The position numbers and the translations under genes were made by a program. The notes beneath the pieces were generated by a model that was not told where the DNA came from, did no database searches, and was given only the letters and a program-made list of their open reading frames with translations. Of a stretch of DNA of 64,000 nt, positions 1 through 10,587 are shown piece after piece (position 1 is the stretch's first letter; the number at the start of each line of letters is the position of its first letter). Origin of the DNA: Lophium mytilinum (taxonomy: Eukaryota; Ascomycota; Dothideomycetes; Mytilinidiales; Mytilinidiaceae). The DNA is taken from NCBI GenBank assembly GCA_010093605.1, contig MU004182.1:2217195-2281194 (forward strand), read 5' to 3'.

Positions 1-163
1 ACTTGTATGTTGTAGTTTATAGAAATGGAGCGCATTTTCATTTTCATCATAGTATCTTTATCAAGAGCTGGCTTTCCAAGTTCTCCCTAACTCTGTCTGT
101 TCCCTTTCACCCCTCTCACTTTCCACACCCTATGTGCCTCCCCCGAGACAGCCATCCCCGCCC

Positions 164-376
164 TCATCGCCAGCCCGCTACTCCCGTACAAAGACTACAC
201 ATTCCCGGCGCCTCCCCAACGATCTTCGTACTCGTAACCGCACAAGCCGCCCCTCTCGCCCACGCAGCCTGGCACCTCACTGTAGTAAGAGAGTTATACC
301 GGCTGAAGTAGTCATGAGTCGCGGTGTCTTGGATGTGTCTACAGCCACGGTAGCTGATAGACTCGACGTAACACAT
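164..376 (-). CDS. Small cysteine protein, MC-start family, copy A
   Basis: A 70-residue single-exon protein starting MCYVESISYRGCRH. The ATG at 376 is chosen because the downstream paralogue at 690-923 starts identically; the open frame continues upstream to 616, but that part has no similarity. Seen directly: Cys2, a Cys-x-His pair (C12, H14), a central Cys near residue 34, a block reading RGAACAVTST, and a closing Cys-x2-Cys. Copy B shares the same order, including RGGVACEVTST. This spacing suggests a small metal-binding or disulphide-bonded fold. It has no evident signal peptide, so it is probably intracellular. Function unknown. Such short proteins beginning MC and containing a CGH-like motif occur in many filamentous fungi, usually unannotated. 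The paralogy is clear; expression is not known. Confidence 0.6.
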   Translation of the reverse strand: MCYVESISYRGCRHIQDTATHDYFSRYNSLTTVRCQAAWARGAACAVTSTKIVGEAPGMCSLCTGVAGWR

Positions 377-689
377 TTTGAGAAGTTGTGTGAAGAGCGA
401 GTTTGTGGGTTGGAGAATGGTAGAAGGTACTTCGAAGATGCAGATGGTAGAGGTGCTTTTGAGGGTGTTGGATGTGGGTGTGGTGTTGGATGTGGTAGAC
501 CCAACGTGCCTTTTATCTACAGACTCGGAAATGGCTTTGTCGATAAACAACACCTCATTTGGTGAATCATACCCCAATTCACCTCTTTCTGAACATCGCC
601 AGCACTCCTTGCCCACCCCGTCAAGCCAGTTCGACCTCGATCCCGCTGCTAGCCGCCTTCCCCGCCGCCGACTAATTCAATCAACCTGC

Positions 690-923
690 CTAAATGAGAG
701 CATAGAATGCTGGCTTCTTCATCGGACACCTCCCACATCGCTCCATTGAGTGTTCAACCACGTCGGTGCTTGTGACTTCACACGCGACACCTCCACGCTC
801 TCGCGCCTTCTCGCAGTAGATAGTGAGCGGGACCTTCTCCGTGGTATCACCCTCCTTGACATAGACCATGAGGTCGACGAGGTGGTCGCAGGGGCGGTGG
901 TAGATGGATTTGACGTAGCACAT
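690..923 (-). CDS. Small cysteine protein, MC-start family, copy B
   Basis: A 77-residue single-exon protein starting MCYVKSIYHRPCDH, lying on the same strand about 310 bp upstream of copy A (164-376). The two align over their length: MCYVxSI, a C-x-H pair at residues 12-14, a middle Cys, an A-x2-RG-x2-AC-x-VTST-x2-V block, and a final C-x2-C. The differences are mostly in the linkers. This points to a tandem duplication followed by divergence, with selection on cysteine spacing. No signal peptide or membrane segment is visible. Function unknown; a small zinc-binding protein is one possibility. The codons through the cysteine positions are conserved although the intervening DNA is not, which supports real coding. 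Confidence 0.6.
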   Translation of the reverse strand: MCYVKSIYHRPCDHLVDLMVYVKEGDTTEKVPLTIYCEKARERGGVACEVTSTDVVEHSMERCGRCPMKKPAFYALI

Positions 924-1694
924 TGTGGCTAATTTGGCCGCGAGTGTGGTAGATGGATATTCGACTTGTTTAGTACTGTTTTCGAATGATGGGTGTGGAC
1001 GGCTTTGTGGAGAATCTGCTTGGTTTTAGTGTGGCGAATGGTATGTTGGGATTGTACGTAGGATACATTTGAGTGCTAAGAGCTACTTGTGGATGTAATG
1101 GCGATGTCTTTGATTGCGGTGGATTGGTGACGTAGTAGATGGCGCGATAAAGAAGCTTCTACCGTATGGAATAGAAGGATCTGTGAACAGTGTCTGCGAA
1201 GTGCTGTTCTGTGAGAACGGGGCTTTTATGGAAGGAGCTGGCAAGGTCTAACGGGAGGGTGAAGGAAACGCACGTGACCGGCCTTCACCATGCTGTCTGC
1301 CAACGTCACTCTCAGCTTATCCAGCGCATCCGCTTTCACCTTCTACTCGGAATTTAGTCTCTCCTACACATCGTCAAGCTAAGCACATCGGCTATGTTCC
1401 TCAGCTGTTAGCGCCACATATACCTCCACATCTCTGTATCGCCATACAGTTTTCCTCAACCACGCAACCGCCAACACATCTCCCCTTCTCCCACCTCAAA
1501 GCCACCATGACCCGTTTAAAAACCCAGCAACACCCACGAACCCCCTGCGCTGTCCACCCGGCATCACTTGCCACCTCACTCTCACCTCTCACTTACCCAT
1601 AAACCCCATAAACCGCAATGCTTCAATGCCCAACCAGTCCCCAAAGCATCAAACATCAACCTACCAATACCCAAAGAAAACTAAAGAAACCACA
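924..1694. other. Intergenic region
   Basis: No convincing gene is seen. It holds the promoter of the small cysteine gene at 690-923 and the leader of the one at 1695. The last 300 bases are C-rich on the plus strand, like a fungal 5' leader. Confidence 0.5.
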
Positions 1695-1901
1695 ATGTGC
1701 CACATCAGATACACCCACCCCGCCTCCGCCCCCTCAACCTCGCAGCTCGCAACAATCTACCCCCCAAACCCAAATTTCATCCAGCAATGCATCCACGCGC
1801 GATACACCCGGCACCCATGCCCCAACCTCACCGTGTCGCACGAATATCCGTCGTCTTCTCTCCCGCCACCGCCCAATACCCTCAGCGAATCAAATTCGTA
1901 A
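1695..1901 (+). CDS. Possible small MC-start protein, distant family member
   Basis: A 68-residue open frame begins MCHIRYTH, in the style of the MC-start small proteins at 164-376, 690-923 and 8762-8977, and contains two further cysteines (near residues 32 and 42). The start at 1695 is the second ATG of a frame open from 1626 and follows ACCACA, a reasonable initiation context. The frame ends near a GTAAGG that could be a splice donor, so the protein may continue into another exon. The body is proline/serine-rich and the C-terminal C-x2-C of its relatives is absent. This could be a diverged member or a chance frame. Confidence 0.35.
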   Translation: MCHIRYTHPASAPSTSQLATIYPPNPNFIQQCIHARYTRHPCPNLTVSHEYPSSSLPPPPNTLSESNS

Positions 1902-2608
1902 GGCGGGTAGGCCCTGGTGGAGTTCGTGCACGGTCTCTCGCAGGTAGGGGGCTGAGGATGGGGGTGGGCGGGACGACGGAGGATGTAAATCAGGATGAGG
2001 GAGATTGCGAAGAGAGATGTATTGAATACGTCGACGAGACCAACGGTAGCGTGGAAGCTGTTGGACGGAATTCGAGGGAGATCTATAGGTGGAGTAGAGA
2101 TGGTGTGATTCCAACTATCGAGATGTGTGAGGATTGAGATTGTGGAGCTTGAGAGATGGAGAATAGTGTTCCTCCTAGTAAAGGCTTGTTCAGTGCCAAT
2201 AGAAATATGAGTGGAGATGTGTGCCGTGGGTATTTGGTGTACGTTAGAAGTCGAGGTAACCTTTGGCCACAAGGGCGGGTTTCTTGAGTTTTGCAATAAA
2301 ATTCCAATGGAATTAACGCAGGGGCTTCATCCCCGCTGAAATACGTACCACCCAGTGGCTCTGAAAAAGCTTCTGGGTCTAGTAATACCGTGCCGACCAA
2401 TCAACCAGCCTTTCACCCCATTCATGGATCCAACGACCGTACCAGGTCGTTCAAGCGTATAACCTCATCAACAAATGGCATCCACAATGGACGTCTCATA
2501 TAACGAAAGAAAGAGCCCCCAAATCGGAACCCACTCACAGCCCTGCTTATAATATTCGCTCCCACAACGCTGCATCGCTTCGTCTTCTTAAAAGCATCAT
2601 CACTTCCC
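1902..2608. other. Intergenic region
   Basis: Nothing recognisable as a gene. It probably contains the 3' end of the kinase transcript ending at 2609. Confidence 0.4.
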
Positions 2609-3991
2609 TCACCTCCGCCACATCCCCTGAGTCGTCTCCCGAATCTTCCTCTCCTGCTCCCTGATCATCTCCTCGGTTTGTCCGTGCCCGTTGTTCCGGC
2701 TGTCAATCTCCATCGGGTCGCTGCCTTCAGCTACAGGCTGCGGAACCTGTGACGGTTTTGCTGCTGGGGGCGCTCCCCTCTTTGGATCATGGCTCACAAC
2801 CCCATCCATCATGCCGGCCGCACCGCCCGCTCTTAGCTGATTGATAGCGCGAATAGTGTCAATAGCAGCGTGCAGCGTGCGGCGCGCGTTGAAGTTCTTC
2901 TTGACGGTCGGTAGAAGATCCTCGTTGTTGTCGCTTGTCGTAGTGTCGGCAATCCACGGGTGCGAGAGAGCCTCGTGGGAGGTCATGCGGGCGGCGGGGT
3001 CGATCGTTAGACAGCGGCGGATGAACTCGCGGGCGGAGAGGGAAACCCCGCGCCAGTATTCTAAGGGAGTGAAGGAGTAGTCGGCGATTAGAATGGCTTG
3101 CATCTCTTCAAGGTTGGAGTCGCGGTCGAAAGGGGTGTAGCCGCAGAGGAGGAAGTAAGTAATTACTCCAATGGCCCAGACGTCGCTGTTAGAGGGTATC
3201 AGCAATTGACTACCTTCCAAGAGGATGAGGGGTTTCGGGGCAGGGGCATGGTCTGGAAAGTATACGTACACAGGCTTCCCGTGGCCAGTCTTCTTGAAGA
3301 TCTCAGGTGCCATATATCCCGGGGTTCCGCATGTCGTAGTCAAGACATGGAACTGCTCCTCGTCCATGATTCTGGAGAGTCCGAAATCCGCAATCAGCAG
3401 GTCCGCATTGTCTTCGGGCGTCCTGAAAAGGAGGTTCTCAGGCTTCAAATCGCGATGTACGATTCCATGATCGTGGAGGTAGGCGACGGCGGATAGGGTC
3501 GCCCGGATCAGGTCGGCAGCATCGGACTCATAGTAGTTGCCCTTTCTGCAGATGCGGTCGAAGAGCTCTCCGCCGAGAGCGAGGTCGGTAACCAGATAGA
3601 CTGTGGATGGGGTTAGCGGGGTCTAATAGGGATACCCCGAGTTATTCCGCTCACGGTTGTTCATGGTCTCGAAGTAGTCTACCAGTGTCAAGATATTCCT
3701 GTGGCCCATAGATACACGCTTCAGCACGGCGATTTCGTTTCTGACCTATAACCGTTCCATTAGCACTGCCTGTGAGCTCCGGTATGCGCAACTATCATCC
3801 GGACTCCAGATCGGAGTATTACCCACCATGTGCTCCCTCCCCGCCATGAGCCTCTTATTGATGACCTTGGCAGCATAATACCTCCCAGTGTCAATGTGCA
3901 CACACTCCTTGACGACCGAGTAGCTCCCCGCGCCAAGTGTCTTCCCCGTCTTGTACCGGCATGGCTGGATCTGTGCCTGTGGGCTCGCCAT
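2609..3991 (-). CDS. CMK1: Calcium/calmodulin-dependent protein kinase (CaMK I type)
   Basis: Serine/threonine kinase of about 387 residues. Exons: 3991-3827, 3745-3655, 3600-3270 and 3185-2609; all junctions are GT-AG and keep frame. Seen in the protein: glycine loop GAGSYSVVKE (about 20-29), ATP lysine in AAKVINK, catalytic loop HRDLKPEN, ADFGLSR, the activation segment with CGTPGYMAPE, and, after the last splice, GKPVDVWAIG. The C-terminal tail after the kinase core (HPWIADT onward) carries the autoinhibitory/calmodulin-binding stretch KKNFNARRTLHAAIDTIRAI, typical of fungal CaMKs. The family responds to Ca2+/calmodulin and acts in stress, germination and growth. Length and order match fungal CMK1/cmkA orthologues. 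A MITE-like element lies about 560 bp upstream. Confidence 0.93.
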
Positions 3992-4549
3992 GGTATAGAG
4001 TGTTCGATCCCACGACTCTAGTCGACCGGAATGTGTGTCTTCAATAGGATGCTCGGTTGTAGGATAGTCTTTTGTGAGAGGCCGTCAGCCGTATGGCGGG
4101 TGCCTAGATATGCGCTCGAGGCTGTGGAAGAGGGCGGAGGTTCAAGGTGCAAGGCTGTCGATAATAATATATATGCCTTCGATGTAAGGGGGCTCTTGTG
4201 TCTGTTCGTGATAAGGCGTCTAGATCAGGCTTCCAGGCTCTGGTGGAGTAGGTTCGGCAGGCAGTCCCGTGCAGATCTTGCGACCCGACGATCCTTAGGC
4301 GCAGTTTTGGTCGCGAGGGAACGGTCTTAGAGTAGGTCTAAAGCCCAGCAGCATATGCTTATGATGAAGAGGGAGCGGAGTGTAGAATGGGCCGTCTCTG
4401 CGCAGCTCAGCTGAAACAATTGCGGGTTGGGGGGGGCTGAAGGCGGGCGACGATGTGGGGTCCAAATCGCGACAGGGTCTGTGCTGACCGAATCCCGGCT
4501 ACTGGAGCATCCCTGCAAGGCGGATTGCCAAGCAGTGAATTGCTATCTG
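3992..4549. other. Promoter side of the CaMK gene
   Basis: No gene seen. This is the 5' flank of the kinase reading leftwards from 3991, up to the repeat element at 4550. Confidence 0.4.
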
Positions 4550-4958
4550 CTAGGCATACCTATATATTTAGGAGAACAGTGGCACTCTCAAGCAACTCAC
4601 CAGTGTCTGGGGTGGCCTGGAGAGCTACCTAGTAGGCTTGCCAAAGCTGGTGTCTCCTGAATAGCATTAGGTTATTGGAGGACCTCAAACTGTGCTAGCC
4701 GAATGTAAAAGGACATATAAATGGTGGTCATACCTTACGGATTCGTGGAATGTCAATTCCCACTCGCAAGTTGTCTCGCAAAGTAGGCGCACCTGTCTGC
4801 CACCGCTTGGAGTGTTTCAACAACTTTCCACATAGTTCAAATACAACTATTTCTATCTTTTTTATCTTTCTGAAACCACGTTGAAGCACCACGAGCAGCG
4901 GCAGACAGGTGTATAAAAGTAGGATAGAGTGCCACTCTTTTTATGCCCCGCATGACAT
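4550..4958. mobile_element. MITE-like element, CTAG family, copy 1
   Basis: About 409 bp without coding capacity. The outer ends carry AGTGGCACTCTC on the left (near 4580) and its inverted form GAGTGCCACTCTTT on the right (near 4928). An inner inverted repeat is also visible: CACCTGTCTGCCACCGCTTG near 4790 and, inverted, CGAGCAGCGGCAGACAGGTG near 4895. Copies 2 (28560-28942) and 3 (14076-14317) share these ends and inner arms. Copy 1 matches copy 2 along most of its length, including GAGGACCTCAAAC. The left end starts with CTAG; the right end is decayed. Probably a non-autonomous DNA transposon remnant. Confidence 0.7.
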
Positions 4959-5412
4959 CTCACACCTCTTTCTGCAATCCTAGAAGCACTTTGAGACCTT
5001 GGGACCATGCTCTTGAAATGCGACACGTGATCGCCATCTCGTCGATCTTGTCACCTCAGATTTGAACCCACACGCCCTTAGCACATACTCGAACTTGACA
5101 TCCTATATTTCATCAAGCGAGTATTGCCAGGGATCTCTCAGATCGGTACAAATACTGTCAAACCAATCGTCCGATACTCCCAATATAAAGTGCTAAGATG
5201 TAACATCTCTGCGCCCGATTTACACTCTCTAGAATTTGACATCCTGTGAATTGTGATGTCGGTATAGCCGGGGGTGTCGGAGATTGATCGGAGTACTATC
5301 AAAAAGTTAAAGGTCATTCCCCAAGTTTAGCGTTCTGTTACATGGCTTCGATATTGAGAGCTAAAGTTCACCAAAGTACAAGTAAAGCATCGACGAGGTT
5401 AGGGTGATTCAT
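4959..5412. other. Intergenic region
   Basis: No gene seen. Two imperfect direct repeats around TTGACATCCT occur near 5097 and 5236; otherwise unremarkable. Confidence 0.35.
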
Positions 5413-5826
5413 TCATTCTGGCACTATATAACTCTCCATGAATCGTACAGCATCTTCCTCCCCCTTACAGAGACCCCATTCCGAGGGCGTCATCATTCTA
5501 GGTCCTCTTCCATCCTCGGGATCCATGGAAATCCTTTGATCTCGTTTGAATCCGCTGACAAGCAATTTCTTGATCATTTCCTTATTCCCACTTCCAACGG
5601 CACGATACAGAGCACGTTGGGATGCTGCACCTTTCTCAAGCAGCAAGATTGCTGCTTGCATTTGACTACAATCGATAGCCATGTCGAGAGCGCTATCACC
5701 GTTCTTATCACAAAAGTTGACATCCGCACCATGATCTAGCAAGACGTGCATGATGCCCAGCTCGCCAAGTTCGGACGCTTTAATCAGCGGCGAGTAGCCG
5801 TCATCTGACGTGCTATCTAGGCGCAC
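5413..5826 (-). pseudogene. Ankyrin-repeat fragment without a start codon
   Basis: The open frame encodes about 137 residues with two recognisable ankyrin units: GYSPLIKASELGELGIMHVL followed by LDHGADVNFCDKNGDSALDMA, then a degenerate unit ending at a normal stop. The frame opens just after an in-frame TAA and has no ATG near its beginning (the first codon is GTG), so it is not a complete gene. Either it is the last exon of a gene whose upstream part is lost or unrecognised, or a relic. Directly upstream lies a cluster of MITE-like repeats (5927-6295), which suggests that insertion or rearrangement removed the 5' end. Ankyrin repeats bind proteins; nothing more specific can be said. Confidence 0.55.
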
Positions 5827-5926
5827 TTCTTACAGGAGCGGACCTTCACGCCTGGAATGACAGAAAGATTACCTAGCTGTAACATACCACTCACTGGGCT
5901 CGATCGCAAGTCATAATCCTGTTATG

Positions 5927-6295
5927 TACAGTCCTAGGCTATAAGTCTGGACATACAGACTTATTACAGCTCGGCTCCAACTTGCCCACTCAACACCGCT
6001 GTTGGGGGTAGCCTGGCTGCTAAGCAGGCAATAGGTCAAGCGGCACTCTAATCTACACTGCTTGAAACTTTATATTGCCCTAGAGTACACAGTATTAGAC
6101 TACAAGTCTAGTCACACGAATATATCGCTTACCTGGCTTAAATCTTGCTTACTGGACGCCACTGTTGGGAGTAGCTTGGCTGCTGAGCAGGCAGTTTGTT
6201 AAGAGGCAGTCTATCTGCACTGCTTGAAACTTGACATCGCCCCTGAGTTTTAAAGACCCTGTGGGGGTACTCCAAGCAGTGGCGTACCAGACAGC
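5927..6295. repeat. Two tandem MITE-like units, CACTGCTTGG family
   Basis: Two related units lie side by side (about 5927-6089 and 6090-6295). Both begin with a CAGT..CTA(A/T)AAGTCT-like end, then share CGCTGTTGGGGGTAGCCTGG (or a close variant), GCTGCT-AGCAGGCA and CTGCTTGAAACTT. The second unit is complete at its right end, where CTCCAAGCAGTGGCGTACC is the inverted form of its left inner end GACGCCACTGTTGGGAGTAG. The first lacks this end. A third copy is at 23375-23563. Confidence 0.7.
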
Positions 6296-7249
6296 GTTTG
6301 CGATGGCAGAAAAGGGGCTTGGACGTTTTCGTGGACGATGCTGGGGCGGGCGGCTTCGACTAATTATATTTACACCGATCTGTCCCCACTCTTAATCCGT
6401 GCTAGGTAAGCCCTTGCCAAACTTAGCTCATCTATCCTCTGTCCCATCCCTTGTTCATCAACAGCATCTCTACTCATGCTCCAGATTCACCTGCAGCGGA
6501 CGTTTTCAGCTACTGATGTGCCAACGATAATGCGAACGTTTGCCAGCCTCAGGCACCCGCCTCTCTCTCTCTCCTTTCGCTCCTATCTTCGTAACGAAGC
6601 ACCGGGCTTCCTATGCCGATGCTATTATCATATTCCGAATATGCAACATTTCCAAGAACTGTGACATGAGCTATAGCTCTACTGGTTGCGTAAGGTTCTC
6701 TTGAAGCAAAGTGGAATGATAACAGTTATATGTCACGTGACTATCTGCGACTTTGGTTCGTTCTTTGGCCTGAGGAAGACCATCAACCCTAAGCTGAAGG
6801 TTGAGACCGGCCTCCTATCATCCAACGCATTTGCACTTGTGGTCTGATGAGCTCAAAGCCAGGCTCAACCCACTGCGAATCAAAAACACACCAATAGAAG
6901 TCCCTAACAACATGACGAAGTGATACTGATAGCCAAGAGTGTCGAATGAGCTCATCAGGTTGCAGAATTTCCGATTGGTAGCCTCAGCCTTACTGGTAAG
7001 CTCTCTTCAGTGAGACCCGGTAACATATCATCGGGCGGAAGACAGCCGATAATGCTTATCACAGATCGGGGACGCACAAGACTACCCGATGGCACTACTT
7101 AGGACAGAAATAAGAACCCAGTTATGCCTTCTCTATCTATCATACTCCTTTCTACCTCTTGATCAACCACAGTAACTTCACAGCAATCCTAAGATTCACA
7201 GCAAACCACGAACCCCCACTTATCAGTTTAGCACGTGATCGATTCAGCG
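6296..7249. other. Upstream region of the RutA-like gene
   Basis: No gene seen. Contains the promoter and leader of the gene starting at 7250. Several short CT-rich stretches occur, but no motif I can name. Confidence 0.4.
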
Positions 7250-8573
7250 ATGGCACCCAACCTTGACATTGGAATCTTCATCCCGATCGGCAATGACGGA
7301 TGGCTGATCTCGACGACTGCACCGCGCTACATGCCCTCTTTCGAGCTGAATAAGCAAGTCGTGCAGAAGGCAGAGAGTTACGGCTTCGATTTCGCTCTAT
7401 CAATGATCAAGCTTCGGGGATTCGGCGGTGTCACTGAGCATTGGGACCACAACCTCGAGAGCTTCACACTAATGGCTGGCATTGCGGCAGTGACGAAGAA
7501 GATCAAGATATTTGCGAGCACGGCCATCCTGACATTACCACCTGCGATATGTGCAAGGATGGCGGTTACTATTGATAGCATTGCGCCAGAGCGGTTTGGA
7601 GTAGGTTGCGCTCGTCTTGACAAGCATTCCAAGGCTATGAGTCTTTTGAACCGTTTTACTGACAACGTCTTCCAGGTCAACATCGTGACCGGGTGGCAAG
7701 CAGCTGAGTATGAGCAGATGGGCGTCTGGCCAGGCAACAAGTACTTCGGCTACCGCTACGACTACGCCCAGGAGTACGTGCAGGTCATGAAGGATCTCTG
7801 GGGGTCAGGTGTCAGCAACTTCAAGGGCACCCACTTCACCATGGAAGACTGCAAGCTGAGCCCCAAGCCGACGGGCAAGATTCCGATTATCGCTGCTGGC
7901 CAAAGTGATCGTGGAACCAAGTTTGCTAGTGAATTTGCCGACTATAACTTCACTAGTGGCAAGGGGATCAATACGCCTACTGCTTTCAAAGAAACGCACT
8001 TGAGGCTGATCGAAGCGGCGAAGAGCACTGGGAGGGATGTTGGGGGTTTGGTAGGTCTACGACGTTGCTTTCAGCTCTTCAGCAGGACCGTTAGCTAATG
8101 CTGAGTATGTCAGGTCTTGATGATGTGTATTCCCGACGAGACCGACGAAAAAGCATGGGCAAAATGGAACTTGTACCGCGAAGGGACCGACTATGACGCT
8201 CTAGCTTGGGTGACGGGCCAGACGAGTCAAGGTAATACCCACTCCTTCTGCTCAAACGGCGCCTCGCGAATGCCTAACTTATATTCCTGAATGCTGATTT
8301 GCCACCTCAGACAAGCAAAAAGACGCCCGCGCTACCGCCTCTCGCCTGACCGCATCCGATCCCAACGGCGATCTTGTTAACATGAACGGTGGCACTCTCG
8401 TAGGCAGCTACGAAAGTATCGCCAGGATGCTCGACGAGATTGCAGAAGTTGAATACGTCAAAGGGGTTATGTTAACTTTCGACGACTTCCTGGTCGGGAT
8501 AGATCAATTCGGGAAGTACATCCAGCCACTGATGAAGTCAAGATCAAAGGTGAATGGGGTCAACGGTACGTAA
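7250..8573 (+). CDS. RutA-like flavin-dependent monooxygenase (luciferase-like)
   Basis: Exons 7250-7600, 7676-8050, 8114-8231 and 8311-8573 give 368 residues. All introns are GT-AG; the first splice joins RFG to VNIVTGWQ, exactly as in bacterial RutA. The protein follows RutA closely: [80 protein letters not shown] and [10 protein letters not shown]. RutA is an FMNH2- and O2-dependent enzyme that opens the uracil ring; the fungal substrate is unknown, as most fungi degrade pyrimidines differently. It opens a group with a PhzF-like protein, two more monooxygenases and a permease. No partner flavin reductase is seen nearby. Strong similarity to a bacterial-type enzyme could reflect an old transfer, but it has four fungal-style exons. 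Confidence 0.9.
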
Positions 8574-8761
8574 TTGGGGAGTTCACATCCAATGCAACTG
8601 CAATTTTAGCACACATCTACAGAATACTAGTTTTCACGACTAGCCTCCAATTCTCAAACATCAACCCCGCGTTTCAAAGCTCTCCGACAGCTTGATACCG
8701 CGAACCCATCCAGGCGGTATCCTTTCCAGGCAACTTGACTATATACTTCCACTGTGTGTGT

Positions 8762-8977
8762 CTATCTATCGAAAACCCAGCTCCTCCAGTTAGCCCGCTG
8801 CATGTCATACTCATTCACTGAGACTTCCCCACGGCACTTCGGGCAGAAGCCCACCTTCCGCTCTACACTTTCTCCCACACTGTAGCATCGGCCTCTACGG
8901 CCGTCGCCGCATGTAACTTGAATATTAGCAAACCTGTGGCCGCAGCCAGAGTAGGCCGTGTATTCCACGGAGCACAT
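8762..8977 (-). CDS. Small cysteine protein, MC-start family, copy C
   Basis: A 71-residue protein starting MCSVEYTAYSGCGHRF, with Cys2, the C-x-H pair, C23, C31 and a closing C-P-x-C (residues 45-48). The arrangement matches copies A and B near the window start, and the CPKC ending is the clearest C-x2-C of the set. The ATG at 8977 follows ACCAAA. The gene sits between the RutA-like and PhzF-like genes, convergent with the former. Eight cysteine or histidine ligand candidates make a small zinc-binding protein plausible. No signal peptide. Function unknown. Confidence 0.6.
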   Translation of the reverse strand: MCSVEYTAYSGCGHRFANIQVTCGDGRRGRCYSVGESVERKVGFCPKCRGEVSVNEYDMQRANWRSWVFDR

Positions 8978-9612
8978 TTTGGTAGTGATGATGGGTAAGC
9001 AGAGTTATTTTTCACGAGTGTAAGCTGAGGGAGTGTGCAGTATAGTAAGAGCTTTGCGGTTTGGCGAGGTAAAGATATAATAATAATAAGAGTCTTTCTT
9101 TTCTTTATGTATTATAAAAAGTTAGAGGTAAAGTGTGTTGACAGGAGCAGATACAGCGCGGTGTGTACGTGGGTCCCACATTCACGGCCGCTCCTTCACT
9201 GCAACTCTTCACTGTGAAGCCCAGTACATGTTCTCAGGGGTCTGTGAGTAGCCCCAATCGTCATTTATGTCAAATGCTGTTTGGCTACTTAGAACTCGAG
9301 CTGCTTTAGTGCCTCTTAATGCCACGTACACGCCAGTTTACCATGCCATGGAGACGCTCAATGCAATCCTGGAGATTCGAAGTCCAATTTTATAAGTGGC
9401 ATAAGCTTGCCAGCCGTCCTGCTAGGGTATACGCATACCAAAGGCGTGGATGTCTACTCAGAACTTCTGTTGATACCTTGAGGAACTCGAAGCGATGGTG
9501 TTGGAGTGAACACACCAGTGACGACGGCACATTGGAAGTTACATTCATTTAGAAGGAGAAGCGGAGCTGTTGAATCTAGAAAGTAGCCTACATATAGGGG
9601 AAGATACCCTAC
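8978..9612. other. Intergenic region
   Basis: Promoter of the small cysteine gene at 8977 and 3' flank of the PhzF-like gene. An AT-rich patch lies around 9070-9125. Nothing else recognised. Confidence 0.35.
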
Positions 9613-10587
9613 CTACACCCGAATCCTCCCCTGGCTCACCACAACGGCCGTCCCGCTAATCTCGATCTCCTCAATCTTGCCTCCCTCAACCTTAACTTTG
9701 ACCCCAATCTCGCTCCTCCGCCCCATCTCAACCCCCTGCACAATGTTCCACTCCCTCTTCCCACCCCTCTCCCCCTCTTCCTTCAAACTCAAATACCCCG
9801 TCAACGCACTCGCCGCACTCCCAGTTGCCGGATCCTCAATTTGCCTCACCATATACCTTGTCCGCACCGTCTCAACCCCTTCCTCCCCTCCCTCGCCCTG
9901 CGGGCCGCGAACATAGAAATACGCACCCATCGGCGCCGCATACTCCCACCCATCATCCAACAACCCCCCATCCCCCATAATCATCGCCGCCGCATTCCCC
10001 AACTTCGCGGCCGCAAGCGCCTCCAGCGAAGCAAGCTCAACAAGCACCCACGTCATCCCCTTCACGATACTGACGACCGGAAACGTCTGCTCTGCGCCTA
10101 CGAACGGGGCTAGCGTCGAATGCAACGCAAGAAGCTTTTCTGCGGGACAGCGTTGGGAATGCTCGTGGTACGTATGCGGCACGACTGCTTTGACGAACCC
10201 GGCTTTTCCGTCGACGAGGGAGATGGGGATAGGCCCCGCGCCGGGGACTAAGGCCTTGAGCGCATGCTGCCAGGGGTTCTGGAGGAGGAGGTAGGCAGCG
10301 GCGCCGATGGTAGGGTGGCCCGCGAAAAGGATCTCGCGGGTGGAGGTGAAGATGCGGGCGCGTTGGATGGCTTGGGTGATGTCTGAGTCGGTTGGCTGGT
10401 GGAGGAAGATGGTTTCGCTGAGGTTGAATTCCGAGGCGATTGCTTGGAGTTCTGATTGGCTGGGGTTGTAGTCCGCGGTTGGAGGGAGGAAGACGATGGC
10501 GAGGGGGTTTCCGGCAAAGCGGGTGGAGGTGAAGACGTCGAGGATCGAGTATTCGAGATCGCGGGTGTGGGAGGATGGAAGAGGCAT
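9613..10587 (-). CDS. PhzF-family isomerase-like protein
   Basis: Single-exon protein of 324 residues beginning MPLPSSHTRD. Family features seen: YSILDVFTSTRFAGNPLAIV near the N-terminus, FNLSETIFL (with the conserved acidic residue expected in the active site), the REILFAGHPTIGAAAYLL block of the first half, and in the second half QIEDPATGSAASALTGYL. PhzF proteins have two diaminopimelate-epimerase-like halves; in phenazine makers PhzF isomerises an anthranilate derivative, but most fungal members have unknown substrates. No other phenazine gene is present, so phenazine synthesis is not implied. It lies tail-to-head with the FAD monooxygenase at 10933-12947, same strand, suggesting a shared pathway. 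The family assignment is firm; the role is inferred. Confidence 0.88.
   Translation of the reverse strand: MPLPSSHTRDLEYSILDVFTSTRFAGNPLAIVFLPPTADYNPSQSELQAIASEFNLSETIFLHQPTDSDITQAIQRARIFTSTREILFAGHPTIGAAAYLLLQNPWQHALKALVPGAGPIPISLVDGKAGFVKAVVPHTYHEHSQRCPAEKLLALHSTLAPFVGAEQTFPVVSIVKGMTWVLVELASLEALAAAKLGNAAAMIMGDGGLLDDGWEYAAPMGAYFYVRGPQGEGGEEGVETVRTRYMVRQIEDPATGSAASALTGYLSLKEEGERGGKREWNIVQGVEMGRRSEIGVKVKVEGGKIEEIEISGTAVVVSQGRIRV

Noticed and set aside
9613-10587. Phenazine biosynthesis suggested by a PhzF-like gene.
   Set aside because: No other phenazine gene is present, and PhzF-like proteins of unknown role are widespread in fungi.
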